The notes: a model not told the origin generated them from the letters alone. A stretch of 64,000 bases of DNA from Lentzea albidocapillata subsp. violacea (GCF_900100275.1 NZ_FNET01000003.1:1-64000), one strand, 5' to 3'; positions 53,018-62,571 are shown, counted from the stretch's first letter. A program made the numbers and translations.

Positions 53018-53977
53018 ATGGCCAACAAGCCGTTCGCGTCCAGCGCCGATCTCGCCCCCAAGGACGAGGTCTTCGTCGAACTCGCCGAGGGCGTCTACAC
53101 CCTGACCGCCGAAGGCGACCCCAACGTCGCGGCCATCGAGGCCGAGGACTTCCTGATCTGCTTCGAGGCCCGCGCCACCCCGGCGGCTGCCAGAAGGTGG
53201 CTCGGGCAGCTGCGCAAACACACCAAGAAGCCGGTCCGGTACCTCGTCCTCAGCCACTACCACGCCGTGCGCACGCTCGGGGCCAGCGCGTTCGAGGCCC
53301 AGGAGATCGTCGCCCACGAGATGACGCGCGTGCTGATCGCCGAACGCGGGCAGCAGGACTGGGAGAGCGAGTTCGGCCGCATGCCGCGGCTCTTCGAGCA
53401 GCCGGAGGAGATCCCCGGCCTGACGTGGCCGACGCTGACGTTCTCCGACCGCATGACGATCCCGCTCGGCGACGAGCGCGGCGACCTGGTGCTGCAGTTC
53501 CTCGGACGCGGGCACACGGCAGGCGACATCGTGGCCTGGCTGCCGCAGCAACGCATCCTGTTCGCGGGTGACCTGGTCGAGTCGCAGGCCGCGCTCTACA
53601 CCGGTGACGCCTTCCACGACGAGTGGGCGACGTCCACTTTGGACGAGATCGAGGACCTGGGGGCCGAGGTCCTCGTCGGCGGGCGCGGCAAGGTCGCGCG
53701 CGACCGCATCGAGGTCGAGGCCGCGATCAACCAGAGCAGGCACTTCCTCAACGAACTGCGCCGCACGGTCGGCGGGGTCCACGCCGAGGGCGGCACGCTC
53801 AAGCAGGCCTTCGAACTGGCGCACCGGACGCTCGAAGCCCGCTACGGCCGCTGGCCGATCTTCGAGCACTGCCTGCCGTTCGACGTGAAGCGCTACTGGG
53901 ACGAGTGCGACGGCAAGGACTGGCCCGAGATCTGGACCGCAGAACGCGACCGCGCCGTCTGGGACGCCCTGCAATGA
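53018..53977 (+). CDS. Metallo-beta-lactamase-fold protein with altered metal site
   Basis: 319 aa. The MBL fold is clear, but the first motif reads LSHYHAVRTLGA: His80 and His82 are present, while the Asp and His of HxHxDH are Val84 and Arg85. GRGHTAGD (His166) and FAGDLVE (Asp185) are kept. So only one metal site can be complete, or the protein uses another mechanism. Start ATG 53018; TGGAGG is too close to act, and TACGGT (53006-53011) suggests a leaderless start. It overlaps the next gene (ATGA), so the pair is co-translated. Related proteins include hydrolases annotated near aromatic degradation genes. Confidence 0.85.
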   Translation: MANKPFASSADLAPKDEVFVELAEGVYTLTAEGDPNVAAIEAEDFLICFEARATPAAARRWLGQLRKHTKKPVRYLVLSHYHAVRTLGASAFEAQEIVAHEMTRVLIAERGQQDWESEFGRMPRLFEQPEEIPGLTWPTLTFSDRMTIPLGDERGDLVLQFLGRGHTAGDIVAWLPQQRILFAGDLVESQAALYTGDAFHDEWATSTLDEIEDLGAEVLVGGRGKVARDRIEVEAAINQSRHFLNELRRTVGGVHAEGGTLKQAFELAHRTLEARYGRWPIFEHCLPFDVKRYWDECDGKDWPEIWTAERDRAVWDALQ

Positions 53978-55227
53978 CGGTCCTGGTGGTCGGTGCCGGG
54001 CCGGTGGGGCTGGCGTCGGCGCTGTTCCTCGCGAGAGCCGGCGTGCCGAGCATCGTCCTGGAGAAGGAACCCAGACGTGCGCAGACGGGCAGCCGCTCGA
54101 TCTGCGTCCAGCGCGACGTGCTGGAGATCCTCGAACGGATCGGCGTCGGCCAGGCCGTCGCGGACGCGGGCGTCACCTGGTACACCGGCCGCACCTACCA
54201 CCGCGACCGCGAGGTGCTCACCCTGACCTTCCCGGAGGCCAAGGGTTTCCCGCCGTTCGTGAACACCCCGCAGACGGTCGTCGAACAGCTGCTGGAGGAA
54301 CGGGTCCGCGCCGAACCGCTGATCGAACTCCGCTACGGACACTCCCTGACCGGTCTCACCCAGGACGACGACGGAGTGTCCACACAGGACGGAATCAGGG
54401 CCACCCACTGCATCGCGGCGGACGGCGTGCACTCGACGGTGCGACAGCTCCTGGACATCCCGTTCGAGGGCTTCTCGTTCGCCGACAGGTTCATCATCGC
54501 CGACGTCCGTGTCGACCTGGACTTCGAGACGCCCGAACGCCGCTTCTACTTCGACCCGCCCTGGAATCCGGGCCGTCAGGTCCTCCTGCACCCGCAACCG
54601 GACGGCGTCTGGCGGATCGACTGGCAGGTCGCCGAGGACGTTCAGCTCACCGACGCCCACGTCCGCGCGATCGTGGGTGACAAGCCGTACGAGATCGTCT
54701 GGCAGTCCACCTACCGCTTCCACCAGCGCCGAGCCGCGAAACTCCGCGACCACAGGGTTCTGCTGGCCGGCGACGCGGCGCACGTCATGAGCCCGTTCGG
54801 CGCACGAGGCCTGAACTCCGGCATCTGCGACGCCGACAACGCGGCCTGGAAGATCGCGGCCGACCGCGCCGGCGAGGCGGGCCCGCACCTGCTCGACTCC
54901 TACGACGCCGAACGCGGTGCCGCCGCCGACGAGAACCTCCGCATCACCGGCGACACCATGCGGTTCCTCGTGCCGGGCACTCCCGAGGAACGGGCGCACC
55001 GGCAGCAGGCGCTCGAGTCCGGCGAGGGCATCGACTCGGGCAGGCTCTTCACCCCGTTCTCCTACGAGAACTCCCCGCTGACGACGGACGGCGGCGAGCT
55101 GGTTCCGGGCTCCCGCACCGCGGGGCCGGGCTTCACCACTGACGACGGGTGGCTGATCAGGCCGGACGGGCACGTCGCCGCACACCGTTGCGACGAACAG
55201 GTGAAGCGGCGCGCGCTCGGTTGGTAG
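53974..55227 (+). CDS. FAD-dependent aromatic-ring monooxygenase
   Basis: 417 aa class A flavin monooxygenase. GAGPVGLASALFLARAG binds the ADP part of FAD, CIAADGVHSTVRQ is the DG motif, and LLAGDAAHVMSPFGARGLNS is the GD motif binding FAD ribityl and NADPH. It resembles 3-(3-hydroxyphenyl)propionate hydroxylase/PHBH-type enzymes; it lacks the usual C-terminal thioredoxin-like domain. The ATG overlaps the MBL gene stop, so they probably act on one aromatic pathway (inference). The substrate is not deducible. Confidence 0.88.
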   Translation: MTVLVVGAGPVGLASALFLARAGVPSIVLEKEPRRAQTGSRSICVQRDVLEILERIGVGQAVADAGVTWYTGRTYHRDREVLTLTFPEAKGFPPFVNTPQTVVEQLLEERVRAEPLIELRYGHSLTGLTQDDDGVSTQDGIRATHCIAADGVHSTVRQLLDIPFEGFSFADRFIIADVRVDLDFETPERRFYFDPPWNPGRQVLLHPQPDGVWRIDWQVAEDVQLTDAHVRAIVGDKPYEIVWQSTYRFHQRRAAKLRDHRVLLAGDAAHVMSPFGARGLNSGICDADNAAWKIAADRAGEAGPHLLDSYDAERGAAADENLRITGDTMRFLVPGTPEERAHRQQALESGEGIDSGRLFTPFSYENSPLTTDGGELVPGSRTAGPGFTTDDGWLIRPDGHVAAHRCDEQVKRRALGW

Positions 55228-55261
55228 GCGACCCACGACTCGCTGTAGCTGGATTCCGCGC

Positions 55262-56707
55262 CTAGATCTGGATTCCCGTCAGCACGGTCACTCGTTCCTC
55301 GGTGAAGTCCTCCATCGCCGACCGGACGCCCTCGCGTCCGGTGCCCGACCCCTTCACGCCGCCGTACGGCATCTGGTCGGCGCGGTAGGACGGCACGTCA
55401 CCGATGATCACGCCACCGACCTCGAGCTCGGCCGCGGCCTCGAACGCCACCTGCACGTCACGGGTGAACACCCCGGCCTGCAGCCCGTATTTGCTGTTGT
55501 TGGCCTGTGCGAACGCGTCCTCCACGCCGTCCGCGACCGACACCACGAGCACCGGCCCGAAGATCTCCTCGGTCCACACCTTGGCGGTCCTCGGCACGTC
55601 CGTGAGCACGGTCGGCTCGACCGTCGCCCCGGTCCGCTTGCCGCCCAGTAGCACCTTCGCGCCGACGTCGGTGGCCATGTTGACCCACTCCTCGACGCGC
55701 CGGGCGTTGTCCTCGTCGACCAACGGCCCGACCTCGACCTCGGGGTCGTGCGGGTCGCCGGTCTTCAGCGCGGCAACGGCTGCCACGAGCTTCGGCACGA
55801 ACTCGCCGGCCTTCGACCGGTCCACGATCACCCGCTGCACGGCGATGCACGACTGCCCGGCCTGGTAGTTGCCGAACGTCGCGATGCGCTGCGCCGCGTG
55901 GTCCAGGTCCGTCCAATCAGGACAGATGATGGCGGCCGCGTTGGAACCCAGCTCCATCACGACGTGCTTGCGCGGCGCGGCTTCCATCAACGACCAGCCG
56001 ACCTTCGTGGATCCCGTGAACGAGATGACCGGCAGCCGCTCGTCCTTCACCAGAGCGTCCATGTCCTTGCCGCGCACGGGAAGGATCGAGAACGCGCCCT
56101 CGGGCAGACCGGTCTCGGCCAGGATCTCACCCAGCAGCAACGAGCTCAGCGGCGTCGACGAAGCGGGCTTCACGATCACCGGCGCACCCACCGCGAGCGC
56201 CGGGGCGACCTTGTGCGCCACCAGGTTCAGCGGGAAGTTGAACGGCGCCACGGCCAGCACCGGCCCGCGCGGCACGTGCCGGACGATCGCCATCCGCCCC
56301 ACGCCACCGGCGTCGGTGTCGAGCCGCTGCAACCCACCGGTGAACCGGCGCGCCTCCTCCGCGGCGAAACGGAACGTGTTGACCGCGCGCTGCACCTCGA
56401 TCTCGGCCCACTTCAGCGGTTTGCCGTTCTCGGCGGTGATCGTCTCGGCGATCTCCTCAGCGCGTTCGGCCAGTGCCCGTGACACCCGCAGCAGCGCCTC
56501 GGCCCGCACGTGCGCGGGCGTTCGCCGGAACTCCTTCGCGACGGACGCCGCCGCCGCGATCGCGCGTTCCACCTGATCTCTGCCCGGCACGGCCACCGAG
56601 GCGACCGCGGTGCCGTCGAACGGGTGGAAGACCTCCAGCGCCTGCTCGCCCTGCTCGGGGCGGCCGGCGACCCAGCACGGCCTGGGTTGCGGTGTGAACG
56701 CGTCCAT
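55262..56707 (-). CDS. NAD(P)-dependent aldehyde dehydrogenase
   Basis: 481 aa. The general base is Glu252 (VMELGSNAA) and the nucleophile Cys287 (AGQSCIAVQRV); the nucleotide site includes FTGSTKVGWSLM and the structural tail is PYGGVKGSGTGREG. The ATG at 56707 is preceded at leaderless distance by TAACGT (minus strand, 56714-56719). It is convergent with the monooxygenase gene, so it could take part in the same catabolism, but with its own promoter. Substrate unknown. Confidence 0.94.
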   Translation of the reverse strand: MDAFTPQPRPCWVAGRPEQGEQALEVFHPFDGTAVASVAVPGRDQVERAIAAAASVAKEFRRTPAHVRAEALLRVSRALAERAEEIAETITAENGKPLKWAEIEVQRAVNTFRFAAEEARRFTGGLQRLDTDAGGVGRMAIVRHVPRGPVLAVAPFNFPLNLVAHKVAPALAVGAPVIVKPASSTPLSSLLLGEILAETGLPEGAFSILPVRGKDMDALVKDERLPVISFTGSTKVGWSLMEAAPRKHVVMELGSNAAAIICPDWTDLDHAAQRIATFGNYQAGQSCIAVQRVIVDRSKAGEFVPKLVAAVAALKTGDPHDPEVEVGPLVDEDNARRVEEWVNMATDVGAKVLLGGKRTGATVEPTVLTDVPRTAKVWTEEIFGPVLVVSVADGVEDAFAQANNSKYGLQAGVFTRDVQVAFEAAAELEVGGVIIGDVPSYRADQMPYGGVKGSGTGREGVRSAMEDFTEERVTVLTGIQI

Positions 56708-56723
56708 GGGGAAACGTTAAGCC

Positions 56724-57050
56724 CTATTGGCCTGCACGTGCTGACACACTCCTAGAAGACGGACGAGTCCCGAGACGAGACGTCTCGTCGTGCAGCCGCC
56801 TCAGCAACCGGGCCGACTCGATCAACGTCGCGTCGCTCGAAGGGGGCACGTGGCCAACGTCACCGGGCAGGTAACTGAGCAGCTCGTGGTCCGCGTCGAG
56901 CCCTAGCGGAACCGGCGCGATCCCCAGAGGCGCCAAGCGTCGCAGCAGTTCGTGCACCCGCGGCGCCCACGGCCCGGCCGGTCGCCGCACCGCGTCACCC
57001 ACCCTGAACACCTGGTTCAGCCCGCCACCGGTCAGCAGTTCACCGTCCAC
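56724..57050 (-). pseudogene. Truncated aminoglycoside phosphotransferase-family gene
   Basis: From a GTG at 57050 the frame reads 108 aa: [21 protein letters not shown] then [20 protein letters not shown] and LIESARLLRRLHDETS, the N-lobe and hinge of an APH-type kinase fold. Family members are about 230-300 aa; here the frame loses similarity just before the catalytic HGDxxxxN segment, which is absent. The ALDH promoter region follows. The 5' end abuts guaA in divergent orientation. This looks like a decayed gene. Confidence 0.65.
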
Positions 57051-57069
57051 GCATGAGATCCTTGACGGC

Positions 57070-58629
57070 GTGTCCGACACCAGCAACCGCCCTGTTCTCG
57101 TCGTCGACTTCGGCGCCCAGTACGCGCAGCTGATCGCCCGCCGCGTCCGCGAGGCCCAGGTCTACTCCGAGGTCGTTCCGCACACCGCGACCGTCAGCGA
57201 GATCCTCGACAAGAACCCGCTGGCCATCGTGTTGTCCGGTGGCCCGTCGAGCGTGTACGCGGAGAACGCGCCGCAGGTCGACCCGAAGCTGTTCGAGACC
57301 GGAGTCCCGGTCTTCGGCATCTGCTACGGCTTCCAGGCGATGGCGCGCGCACTTGGCGGCGCGGTCGAACAGACCGGCACCCGCGAGTACGGCCGCACGG
57401 ACCTGAGCGTGCCGACCGAGGGCGGCGCGCTGCACCAGGAACTCCCCGCGAGCCACCCGGTGTGGATGAGCCACGGCGACGCCGTCACCAAGGCGCCCGA
57501 GGGCTTCACCGTCACCGCGACCAGCGAGGGCGCGCCGGTCGCCGCGTTCGAGGACACCGAGCGCCGCTTCGCCGGTGTGCAGTACCACCCCGAGGTGCAC
57601 CACTCGCCGCACGGCCAGGAGGTGCTGCGCCGGTTCCTGCACGAGATCGCGGGTATCCGTCCGCAGTGGACCACGTCGTCCATCCTGGACGAGCAGGTCA
57701 GCCGCATCCGCGAGCAGATCGGTGACGGCAAGGCGATCTGCGGCCTGTCCGGCGGCGTCGACTCCGCCGTCGCGGCCGCGCTGGTCCAGCGCGCCATCGG
57801 CGACCGCCTCACGTGCGTCTTCGTCGACCACGGCCTGCTGCGCTCCGGCGAGCGCGCCCAGGTCGAGCGCGACTACGTGGCCGCCACGGGCATCCGCCTG
57901 GTGACGGTCGACGCGCGCGAGCGGTTCCTGAACGCCCTGGCTGGCGTCACGGACCCGGAGGAGAAGCGCAAGATCATCGGGCGCGAGTTCATCCGCGTGT
58001 TCGAGCAGGCCGAGCGCGACCTCAAGGCAGAGGGCGACTACAAGTTCCTGGTCCAGGGCACGCTCTACCCGGACGTCGTCGAGTCCGGCGGCGGCGCGGG
58101 CACCGCGAACATCAAGTCGCACCACAACGTCGGCGGCCTGCCGGACGACCTGCAGTTCGAGCTGGTCGAACCGCTGCGCGCGCTGTTCAAGGACGAGGTC
58201 CGCCGCGTCGGCACCGAGCTCGGCCTGCCCGAGACGATCGTGCAGCGCCAGCCGTTCCCCGGCCCTGGCCTCGGTATCCGCATCATCGGCGAGGTCACCC
58301 AGGACCGCCTCGACACGCTGCGCCAGGCCGACGCCATCGCACGCGAGGAGCTCACCCTGGCCGGCCTCGACCGGCAGATCTGGCAGTGCCCGGTCGTGCT
58401 GCTCGCGGACGTCCGCAGCGTCGGCGTCCAGGGCGACGGCCGCACCTACGGCCACCCGATCGTGCTGCGCCCGGTGTCGTCCGAGGACGCGATGACCGCG
58501 GACTGGACGCGTCTGCCGTACGAGGTGCTGGAGCGGATCTCGACCCGGATCACCAACGAGGTGGCGGAGGTCAACCGCGTGGTGCTGGACGTGACGTCCA
58601 AGCCGCCGGGCACCATCGAGTGGGAATGA
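57070..58629 (+). CDS. guaA: GMP synthase (glutamine-hydrolysing)
   Basis: 519 aa; aminates XMP to GMP. The class I glutaminase domain has Cys85 ([10 protein letters not shown]) and the [11 protein letters not shown]is-x-Glu. The PP-loop ATPase domain has [13 protein letters not shown], and the C-terminal dimerisation domain ends [19 protein letters not shown] start at 57070 with no obvious ribosome site. It completes the guaB pathway in the same window. A terminator follows directly. Confidence 0.98.
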   Translation: MSDTSNRPVLVVDFGAQYAQLIARRVREAQVYSEVVPHTATVSEILDKNPLAIVLSGGPSSVYAENAPQVDPKLFETGVPVFGICYGFQAMARALGGAVEQTGTREYGRTDLSVPTEGGALHQELPASHPVWMSHGDAVTKAPEGFTVTATSEGAPVAAFEDTERRFAGVQYHPEVHHSPHGQEVLRRFLHEIAGIRPQWTTSSILDEQVSRIREQIGDGKAICGLSGGVDSAVAAALVQRAIGDRLTCVFVDHGLLRSGERAQVERDYVAATGIRLVTVDARERFLNALAGVTDPEEKRKIIGREFIRVFEQAERDLKAEGDYKFLVQGTLYPDVVESGGGAGTANIKSHHNVGGLPDDLQFELVEPLRALFKDEVRRVGTELGLPETIVQRQPFPGPGLGIRIIGEVTQDRLDTLRQADAIAREELTLAGLDRQIWQCPVVLLADVRSVGVQGDGRTYGHPIVLRPVSSEDAMTADWTRLPYEVLERISTRITNEVAEVNRVVLDVTSKPPGTIEWE

Positions 58630-58635
58630 CATGAG

Positions 58636-58663
58636 GAAAGGCCCCGGGAGACCGGGGCCTTTC
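58636..58663. terminator. Bidirectional terminator after guaA
   Basis: GAAAGGCCCCGG (58636-58647) pairs with CCGGGGCCTTTC (58652-58663) around a GAGA tetraloop. It is shared by guaA and the convergent small membrane-protein gene. Confidence 0.92.
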
Positions 58664-58666
58664 TCG

Positions 58667-58858
58667 TCAGTGGCTCTTGCGGCGCAGCGAGTTAGTCAGC
58701 AGCACCAGGCCGACCACGATGGCCGTCCCCCCGAGCGCCCACCGGAAGTCGAACCAGAACGACCCGTTGCTCAGCACGTAGGCCGCCACCAGCCCACCGC
58801 CGATCCCGAACACCAGCGTCACGGGGTCGATCCGCCTGCGCATCCCCTGCTCAGTCAC
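58667..58858 (-). CDS. Small two-helix membrane protein of the PspC operon
   Basis: 63 aa. After MTEQGMRRRIDPV there are two helices (LVFGIGGGLVAAYVLS; WALGGTAIVVGLVLLTNSL) and a basic end. The GTG overlaps the stop of the upstream PspC gene by 8 bases, so it is co-translated. Such small proteins commonly accompany PspC-type stress proteins. Function unknown. Confidence 0.75.
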   Translation of the reverse strand: MTEQGMRRRIDPVTLVFGIGGGLVAAYVLSNGSFWFDFRWALGGTAIVVGLVLLTNSLRRKSH

Positions 58859-60035
58859 GGAGCACCTTCACCTCTCCGACGCTCGCCTGCACGTCGAGCT
58901 CGATCTTCAGGCCGCCCTCGCCGTCCTCGCCGAGGTCCTTGCCGCTGACGTTCACGCTGTTGCCCTCCGCTCGCTTGCCGAGGCAGTCGAGGTCGCCGAT
59001 GGACGAGGCCTCGCACCGGTACGTCACGTCCGCGTTCTTCGGCACGTGCACCCTCACCTCGCCGAGCTCGACCTGGATCGCGGTCTTCACGTCACCGGAG
59101 TCCGGCAGTTGCCGCAGGTCGAGCCTCACGCTGCCGACGCTCGTGGCGTACCGGTCGCGGACGTCGCCGACGGTCTTGGGCGTCTCGTTGAAGCTGCTCA
59201 GCTTGCTGGGGCTGCCGTCGAAGTCGATGGCGGTCAGGCCGAAGCCGACCACGGACAACGGGACGAGCAGCCAGACCAGGCCGCGGCCGCCGCCGGTGAA
59301 CGAACCGACCAGCAGGCCCGCCGCCAGCACCGCGACCAGCAGGCCGATGGTGTGCGCCACGGTGAACCACGGCGCCCAGACACCCGCGATCGCCGATCCG
59401 GCGACCACCAGCGTCGCCACGCCCAGCGTCATCAGCCCGATGCGCGGCTTGCGCGGCCGGTGCATCGGCGGCTGGGGCGTCGGGGCGGGCGCGGGTTCTG
59501 GCAGGTCCCACGCGAACGGGGCGGCGCCCAGCGGGTCCCAGGCCGGCGCCCCCGGTGCCGGTGGCACGGGCGCGGGTTCGGTCAGCGTGACGGCCGGCTG
59601 CAGGTGCCCACGGTTCTTCTGCAGCAGGTAGACGCACGCGACCGTCGCGGCCAGCGTCACGAAGACCTGGAACCCGCTGTTGCCCCCGAAGGTGAACGCG
59701 AGCGCGGGGAACATCAGGATGCCCAGCAGCACCGTCTGGCCGTGCGACATCGAGCTGGAGCCCTTGCCGAGCAGCGACTCCAGGGGCGAGACCGTGTCCC
59801 CCTCCTCGGGCAGCAGCAACCAGCCCGCGAGGTACACCGGCAGGCCGACGCCGCCCGACAGGGCGAGTGCGACGAACGCGATCCGGACGATCACCGGATC
59901 GATCTGGAAGCGCAGAGCGATACCGGTGGCGACACCACCGGCCTTGCGACCTGCACGGGGCCGCACCGGACGGTGGGCCCAGAACTCTCTGAGCGTGTCC
60001 GCCACGCCCTGCATTGCCTTCTCAGTCCCGCTCAC
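58851..60035 (-). CDS. PspC-domain membrane protein (EsrI-like)
   Basis: 394 aa from the GTG at 60035; ATG 60015 (MQGVADTLREFW) is an alternative. The N-terminal PspC domain (about 25-90) reads RAGRKAGGVATGIALRFQID then FVALALSGGVGLPVYLAGWL. Further helices, a Pro/Ala linker, three more helices and a C-terminal beta-rich domain (SVGSVRLDLRQLPDSGDVKT, ELDVQASVGEVKVLRD) of the LiaF/toast-rack type follow. It is divergent from a PspC-containing histidine kinase, the arrangement of EsrI with EsrSR in Corynebacterium glutamicum, where it inhibits the kinase pathway. Confidence 0.85.
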   Translation of the reverse strand: MSGTEKAMQGVADTLREFWAHRPVRPRAGRKAGGVATGIALRFQIDPVIVRIAFVALALSGGVGLPVYLAGWLLLPEEGDTVSPLESLLGKGSSSMSHGQTVLLGILMFPALAFTFGGNSGFQVFVTLAATVACVYLLQKNRGHLQPAVTLTEPAPVPPAPGAPAWDPLGAAPFAWDLPEPAPAPTPQPPMHRPRKPRIGLMTLGVATLVVAGSAIAGVWAPWFTVAHTIGLLVAVLAAGLLVGSFTGGGRGLVWLLVPLSVVGFGLTAIDFDGSPSKLSSFNETPKTVGDVRDRYATSVGSVRLDLRQLPDSGDVKTAIQVELGEVRVHVPKNADVTYRCEASSIGDLDCLGKRAEGNSVNVSGKDLGEDGEGGLKIELDVQASVGEVKVLRD

Positions 60036-60146
60036 GACGACAACATTGCGCTGTCGCGCCTGGAACCACATCAGGGACCAGCCCTGATTCACGGAACCGG
60101 GGTCATCCCTGATGAACAACCAGCCACGACATGTGACGATCAGTCG

Positions 60147-61337
60147 GTGAGTGCACGCATTGAGCCGATGCGCCGTCGACGCACCGGCCGGGTCGTCGCG
60201 GGGGTCGCGAGCGGACTGGCCGACCATCTCGGCGCACCTGTCTTCTGGGTGCGCGCGATCTTCGCCGTGTTCGCCGCGTTCAGCGGGGTCGGGATCATCG
60301 CCTACGCGTTGCTCTGGATGTTCGTCCCGCAGTCGGCGCTCGCGGAACCGGAGACCGACAAGGACCGCAAGGAGTGGCAGCAGGCCGTGGGCCTCGCAGC
60401 CCTCGGTATCGGCGTCGCGGTGTTCACCGGCCTGCTCGGGGGAGCGTGGAGCGGGTGGATCACCGGGCCGATCGCCGTGGCGTTGATCGGTGCGGCCGTC
60501 GTGTGGCGTGAGGCGGACGAGGCGCAGCGACGACGCTGGAGGGACGGGGCCTTCTCGCAGGGGAAGACGGGCATCGTGCGGACGGTCGCGGGAGGCGCGC
60601 TGGTCGTGGCGGGGGTCGCCGCGTTCCTCGTGGTGAACGACTCCGTCCAGAACCTCTCGACCGTCGTGCTCTCCGTGCTGGCGACGTTGATCGGTGTCGC
60701 GGTGCTGACCGTGCCGCTGTGGATGCGGCTGGTGCGCGATCTCGACTCGGAACGCCGTGCGCGCATCCGCACCGAGGAACGTGCCGAGATCGCCGCCCAC
60801 CTGCACGACTCGGTGCTGCAGACGCTGGCCCTGATCCAGAAGCAGTCCGAGTCGCCGCGCGAGGTCAAGCGCCTGGCCCGCAGCCAGGAACGCGAGCTGC
60901 GCAGCTGGCTCTACGGCCGTGAGGTGGGCGAACTGCCGCACTCCATCAGTGTCGCGATCGCCCAGGCGTGCGCGGAGGTGGAGGACGACTTCGCCATCGC
61001 CGTCTCCCAGGTCGTGGTCGGCGACTGCGAGCTGGAGGACGGCATGTTCGCACTGGTGCAGGCGTCGAAGGAGGCGATGGTCAACGCGGCCAAGCACGCG
61101 GGGGTGGCCGAGGTCAGCGTCTACGCCGAGGTCGAGCCGGAGAAGGTGACGGTGTTCGTGCGCGACCGCGGCAAGGGTTTCGACCCCGACGCGGTGCCGG
61201 AGGACCGGCATGGCCTCGCGGGCAGCATCCGGGGGAGAATGACCCGGCACGGCGGGGAGGTGCGACTGCGCACGGCTCCGGGAGAGGGGACCGAGGTGCA
61301 GCTCGAGATGCCGAGGAAGACGGAGGCCAGGACATGA
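60147..61337 (+). CDS. PspC-domain sensor histidine kinase (EsrS-like)
   Basis: 396 aa from the GTG at 60147. An N-terminal PspC domain (RTGRVVAGVASGLADHLGAP) and further membrane helices precede a NarL/DesK-class kinase: the phospho-acceptor is His220 in AAHLHDSVLQTLALIQ, and the ATPase has NAAKHAGV (N box), RDRGKGFDP and GEGTEVQLEMP. It overlaps the response regulator gene (ATGA). The system senses cell-envelope stress in C. glutamicum, where the genes are also near guaA. Symbols are not assigned because orthology was judged only by architecture and position. Confidence 0.9.
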   Translation: MSARIEPMRRRRTGRVVAGVASGLADHLGAPVFWVRAIFAVFAAFSGVGIIAYALLWMFVPQSALAEPETDKDRKEWQQAVGLAALGIGVAVFTGLLGGAWSGWITGPIAVALIGAAVVWREADEAQRRRWRDGAFSQGKTGIVRTVAGGALVVAGVAAFLVVNDSVQNLSTVVLSVLATLIGVAVLTVPLWMRLVRDLDSERRARIRTEERAEIAAHLHDSVLQTLALIQKQSESPREVKRLARSQERELRSWLYGREVGELPHSISVAIAQACAEVEDDFAIAVSQVVVGDCELEDGMFALVQASKEAMVNAAKHAGVAEVSVYAEVEPEKVTVFVRDRGKGFDPDAVPEDRHGLAGSIRGRMTRHGGEVRLRTAPGEGTEVQLEMPRKTEART

Positions 61338-61984
61338 GCGTCAGGGTGTTCCTGGTGGACGACCACGCGTTGTTCCGCGCGGGGGTCAAGGCGGAGCTCG
61401 ACACCATCACCGAGGAGATCGAGGTGGTCGGCGAGGCCGGCAGCGTCGGCGAGGCGGTGGCGGGCATCGCGCACCACAGGCCGGACGTCGTGCTGCTCGA
61501 CGTGCACATGCCCGACGGCGGCGGCGCCGAGGTGCTGCGGCAGATCCGGACCAAGATCCCCGAGGTCACGTTCCTCGCCCTGTCGGTCTCCGACGCGGCC
61601 GAGGACGTCATCAACGTCATCCGCGCCGGCGCGCGCGGGTACGTGACGAAGACGATCTCCAGCCAGGAGCTGGTCAGGGCCGTCGTGCGGGTCTCGGAGG
61701 GCGACGCGGTGTTCTCGCCGCGCCTGGCCGGGTTCGTGCTGGACGCGTTCGCCGACCGGCCGGGTGCCGCGCCGATCAGCGACCCCGAGCTCGACCTGCT
61801 GACGCCGCGCGAACGTGACGTCCTGCGGCTCCTCGCACGTGGCTACGCCTACAAGGAGATCGCGTCCGAGCTGTTCATCAGCGTGAAGACGGTGGAGACG
61901 CACGTGTCGAGCGTCCTGCGGAAGACCCAGCTGTCGAACCGGTACGAGCTCTCCCGCTGGGCCACCGATCGCAGACTGGTCTGA
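61334..61984 (+). CDS. NarL/LuxR-type response regulator (EsrR-like)
   Basis: 216 aa. The receiver domain has the acidic pair Asp9-Asp10, phospho-acceptor Asp56 (VVLLDVHMPDGGG) and Lys in YVTKTISS. The LuxR helix-turn-helix reads LTPRERDVLRLLARGYAYKE then ISVKTVETHVSSVLRKTQL. ATG overlaps the kinase stop (ATGA), so the pair forms a standard two-component system. In contrast to BldM in this window, all phosphorylation residues are present. Confidence 0.95.
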   Translation: MSVRVFLVDDHALFRAGVKAELDTITEEIEVVGEAGSVGEAVAGIAHHRPDVVLLDVHMPDGGGAEVLRQIRTKIPEVTFLALSVSDAAEDVINVIRAGARGYVTKTISSQELVRAVVRVSEGDAVFSPRLAGFVLDAFADRPGAAPISDPELDLLTPRERDVLRLLARGYAYKEIASELFISVKTVETHVSSVLRKTQLSNRYELSRWATDRRLV

Positions 61985-61989
61985 CGGAC

Positions 61990-62571
61990 TTGATCAAGAA
62001 GGTCGCCCGCGGTGCCACCGAGGTGCTGGCGCCGTGGGTCTGGGTGATCCTGCTGCCGTTCGGCGTTGCGGCGGCCACGGAAAACTTGTGGAAGACGCTG
62101 CTGTGGGGGTTCGTGGTCGCTTTGACAGCGTCAGTCATCCCTATGGCCGTCATCGTGCGTGGCGCGCGCAAGGGTAAGTGGGACGGCCATCACGTCACGA
62201 ACCGTGAAGGCAGGGTCGTACCGCTGGTCACGGCGGGAGCGTCGCTGGCGGCCGGCACGGTGATCATGTTCCTGGGCGACGCTCCCCGGAACATGCTCGC
62301 GCTGGCCGGCAGCATGTTCGCCTCGCTGATCGTCAGCATGGCGATTACGTTCGGGGCGAAGTGGAAGATCTCGCTGCACGCCGCCGTGGCCTGGGCAGCC
62401 GTCGTGACGCTGGCGATCGTCTACGGCCCGTGGTGGCTGCTTCTGGCGCTGCCCGCCGCGTTCGTGGCGTGGTCCCGCGTCGAGCTCGGCGACCACACGA
62501 CGGCGCAGGTGCTGGCCGGCTCGGTGATGGGCGTGGTCGTGGGCGGCGGGAGCTTCTGGCTGCTCAGCTGA
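61990..62571 (+). CDS. PAP2-like membrane protein with altered catalytic residues
   Basis: 193 aa from a TTG 5 bases after the response regulator stop. Five or six transmembrane helices. The region SRVELGDHTTAQVLAG matches the third PAP2 motif (SRx5Hx3D), with His kept but Asp replaced by Gln; the second motif is reduced to ISLHAA in place of PSGH. It could be an inactive or altered lipid phosphatase. It overlaps the convergent kinase gene by 8 bases. Its place in the stress operon suggests a link to envelope lipid handling (inference). Confidence 0.7.
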   Translation: MIKKVARGATEVLAPWVWVILLPFGVAAATENLWKTLLWGFVVALTASVIPMAVIVRGARKGKWDGHHVTNREGRVVPLVTAGASLAAGTVIMFLGDAPRNMLALAGSMFASLIVSMAITFGAKWKISLHAAVAWAAVVTLAIVYGPWWLLLALPAAFVAWSRVELGDHTTAQVLAGSVMGVVVGGGSFWLLS

